Shown: positions 61,516 through 64,000 of the stretch, in pieces
Position numbering within the stretch: the first letter of the stretch is position 1
Layout: each line of letters starts with the position of its first letter
DNA from: Sipunculus nudus
Lineage: Eukaryota; Annelida; Sipuncula; Golfingiida; Sipunculidae
NCBI GenBank assembly: GCA_026874595.1
Contig: CM049307.1
Span: 42,604,362-42,668,361, forward strand
Direction of reading: 5' to 3'
Length of the DNA: 64,000 nucleotides
Position numbers and translations under genes: made by a program
Notes under the pieces: model-generated
Told to the model about the DNA's origin: nothing
What the model saw: the letters and a program-made list of their open reading frames with translations, nothing else
Database searches by the model: none

Positions 61516-61664
61516 CTGTGATAATGGTGTATATTCGTCTCAACCTCCACACAGGGGCAAGATCTGTTGAAGCAAAGATCCCTAATGACGTTCACAGATA
61601 GAACTTCTGTGTGGAGAATGCATTCGTCTGTGTTCTTGTATTCTTCTGATTCAACGATATCCAT
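61516..61664 (-). other. Possible coding exon, - strand, unidentified
   Basis: From ATG 61664 the - strand reads MDIVESEEYKNTDECILHTE, then LSVNVIRDLCFNRSCPCVEV and ETNIHHYHR, ending in an excellent donor CACAG|gtgaga at 61516|61515. The frame is closed upstream by TAA near 61696. The family is not recognised. It could be a first or internal exon of a - strand gene. Confidence 0.3.
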
Positions 61665-61883
61665 CAGTCCGTCACTCCGTCTTAGACAGAGTTACAGTTC
61701 TGCTTGTTCGTCTTTAACCGGTACAGATTTCGATGGATTTCAATTACAGGACGTGGACATTCGGATGCAGGGTGTGTTCTCTGAAACCTTATATAAATCC
61801 GAGGCGAATATAAATTATATTTTTTTTATGTGCATCTGTCTCCTATAATAATGAACTGCCGGTAAGGCCGATTTATGTTTATA

Positions 61884-61886
<3 letters not shown>

Positions 61887-61934
<48 letters not shown>
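61887..61934. repeat. (TA)n microsatellite
   Basis: About 24 TA units. Confidence 0.9.
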
Positions 61935-61935
<1 letters not shown>

Positions 61936-62282
61936 AGTTTTGGCATGTAAATGAATGACACATTGGTTCTGAGGCAATGAGATGTGTGTGTGGATATATA
62001 TGACGTTGGTTTTGCTATATCATATGTATTTATGCACTGATTCACTTAAGTTATTTCACATATAGTTTAAGTTACACAAGTAATTTACGAACAATAATCT
62101 ACTGCACAAAATGAATAATTTTAAGAACAAGAGAGCATTACGCAGGTGACACTTCTTTGTCTCATCGGAACCATTACTTCCGCTCATTTTAAACAATATG
62201 TAAAGATGTATGATAGATATATGGAATATGTATGTATAGATGTATACGATGTGTTTGTCTTTTAATCAATAACTGTTTATTA

Positions 62283-62690
62283 TGTCTCCCTTCCCATGGG
62301 GGAGACATGTAGTGTTTGGTCGTCGTGGCCGAATTATTGCTTATTGTTTCTACGATGTCTTGTGAATGTGGTAACTCCTGAAGTAGTGCAACTTCTTTCC
62401 TCAAATTTGATGCACAAGTTGTTTCAACCAAGTTCTCGAACAGGATGGCAAATTGTTGACCCTGACCAGAAATTTTTGTGAACTTTATAACTTTTGAACC
62501 ATTCAAACATTTTGGTGAAATCTGATACATGAATTGGTTCTACAAGATCTCAGATGAGTTAAAAAACTGGTGACCTTGACCGTCTCCATCAAGGTCAAAT
62601 CTTCAGATTTTTGTAAACCTCAAACTTTTGAAGTAGTCCATATTTTATAATCAAATTTGGGGACGGGAAGCCCATAGGAAGGGGGAAATA
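62283..62690 (-). mobile_element. Hairpin-terminated interspersed repeat, ATGTCTCCC family
   Basis: The hairpin ATGTCTCCC-TTCCCAT-GGGGGAGACAT (62283-62309) forms one end. The body reads 'ctcctgaagtagtgcaac' type monomers. The other end has GGGAAGCCCATAGGAAGGGGG at about 62665. The hairpin-end-plus-monomer layout resembles the other families here. Confidence 0.5.
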
Positions 62691-62699
62691 TATCTGTTT

Positions 62700-63780
62700 T
62701 TGCCTTGCAAGAACAAATTCATTCTCTCTGTCCTGTTCTCTCTGTTTGTTTCTCCATCAAACCCCTCCCGTTGGTCCTCACACAATTAGGGAACTTCCTT
62801 ACTGGCTGACCGCAGTGGATCCCTGTCAAAGACTTTTGGGCGTGTAACCAACCCCTTTGTACAGTTCATGATTACCGTCAAAGACATTGTCAGGCACGCT
62901 TTAAAACATGTCAGAGTGGCTTATCGGCCTGCACGTGTGATTTTATACACCGGGTGTTTGAACTGAATTGTCTCCGATAGTTGCAGCGATCAATGTTGTT
63001 TGGTGGTGGTGAACGGTCACGGTTGCTAGGACGGTATGATTGGGACCGCGGAATGGGTTCGGGCACCCATTATTTTCTTTGTAAATAATATCATTTAGGA
63101 AGCTGTTTAAGAGTCAAAGTACTGCCCTGCGACGCCCGACTGAATTCTCGGTTACGCTCCAGTAGAGGGACAATATATCAAATGTCGCTCCAGTACGAAT
63201 GTTCATGTTCAGTGACGTATATATACTATACGACTGTTGTCTGCCGACTGTATCTTTTTCTTACCTGTATGTTTTATACTTTATCTGCTTACATCTCTAC
63301 TTACGCATCTTCAATTAAATTAGTGTTATAGTTAAAATAATGTGATGACGTAATAACTGATCATATAATAACATTTAAATCGGCACTATTGGTCCATCAT
63401 TGCAGTGTGACCCGTACATATTATATGCGACTTCACAACTGAATGTTCATCATCTGTTTTTGACATTTATGAACCTGACATTTAATGCTGAGATTATTTA
63501 CGAATATAACAGATTGTTTGTACTAACTGAACGTTTATATCGTTTGATGCTTGTGTTTCATTTTCATCAATATAGCGACTTTGAGGAACTAAGTCTTAAA
63601 CCTTCTTGAAATAACTCACCTGTTGATTTCCTCATTTTTGTAATCACCATTCTATCTATATATTATTACGTGATTATTATGGGATTAAATACATAATGGA
63701 ACAGTGTATATCAACGTATACGGCCAAAGTGACCCTTCTTCTCTCTCACCCCCCCCCCCCTAAGTTTTCTCCCTCCCCTG
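62700..63780. other. Intergenic sequence, nothing firmly recognised
   Basis: Includes a moderately GC-rich stretch (about 62900-63060) and a C homopolymer (about 63750). No supported gene. Confidence 0.35.
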
Positions 63781-63950
63781 AGTGATTTGACCCCGTGTGC
63801 GCACTCGCCCAAGTACCCCGCCCTGAAATCACAAAGCGTGACGATTTTCACTCACGGTCACGTTGCGGTCTGAGAGGTATATGCACTTTTGGTCATTCGT
63901 GGTCAAGTACAGGTGTTTCAGCAACATACGTATTCGTCACCTGGTCGAAG

Positions 63951-63978
63951 ATGGCGCTGTGCCGGCATATCTCTAGAG
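63951..63978 (+). CDS. Possible first coding exon of a gene running off the right edge
   Basis: ATG in GAAGATGGCG context starts MALCRHISR and is followed by donor AGAG|gtatgt at 63979. The upstream 170 bases are GC-richer, and AAGATGGCG is typical of YY1-type core promoters spanning a start codon. A short basic N-terminus of this kind could be a mitochondrial presequence. The rest of the gene is outside the window. Confidence 0.3.
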
Positions 63979-64000
63979 GTATGTGGTGAAACATGTTAGA

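Overview
This is animal nuclear DNA. The genes are split by GT-AG introns, the first intron of one gene is 26 kb, and most of the sequence is satellite-like arrays and non-autonomous transposons. Several repeats match types that are very common in molluscs: a family starting with an AGCTCA hairpin followed by 'TTTGTCCGTCGTCC', a family ending in ATGCCCCCGCC/GGCGGGGGCAT, and hairpin-terminated elements with tandem cores. A mollusc, most likely a bivalve, is my best guess. It is inferred from repeat style and rests on no diagnostic gene.

Two intact genes converge tail to tail. On the + strand is a four-exon MZB1 (pERp1) orthologue, CDS 7796..36201, 195 aa, with a signal peptide, six conserved cysteines and a C-terminal KDEL. 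On the - strand is a seven-exon renalase (RNLS), CDS 54504..41357, 344 aa, with an FAD-binding N-terminus. All exon phases join cleanly in both genes. Right of RNLS lies a GT92-family glycosyltransferase pseudogene (58977..60459, +). It has an in-frame amber stop, and a 97-bp palindromic transposon with a 9-bp target-site duplication interrupts its reading frame. A decayed LINE reverse-transcriptase tail lies at about 57.0-57.5 kb. A possible first exon of another gene sits at the right edge (63951..63978).

Layout: 1-7.6 kb, AT-rich upstream DNA with microsatellites and one hairpin-terminated element. 7.6-7.8 kb, MZB1 promoter region. 8-34 kb, MZB1 intron 1: a 28-36-bp minisatellite, a nearly homogeneous 1,274-bp tandem array (six copies, 10.46-17.6 kb), three large related repeat blocks (18.4-28.1 kb) built from ~330-bp and ~148-bp monomers, a 336-bp array with 672-bp higher-order periodicity (28.9-31.6 kb), and an inverted hairpin-terminated element (31.6-32.7 kb). 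34-36.2 kb, the rest of MZB1. 36.2-41.3 kb, intergenic DNA with one 636-bp inverted-repeat element. 41.36-54.5 kb, RNLS, with tandem-repeat elements in introns 1 and 2. 53.3-60.2 kb, a cluster of foldback elements, three of them with exact 9-bp target-site duplications. 60.5-64 kb, further interspersed repeats.

The most striking observation is that unrelated repeat families here keep carrying the same short motif class, AGGGGGCGCT or AGGTGGCGCC. This is the core of the CTCF consensus, and there are at least 20 same-orientation copies inside one intron. Several of these repeats also carry direct repeats of AGGTCA. No CRISPR array, rRNA, confident tRNA or viral gene was seen.
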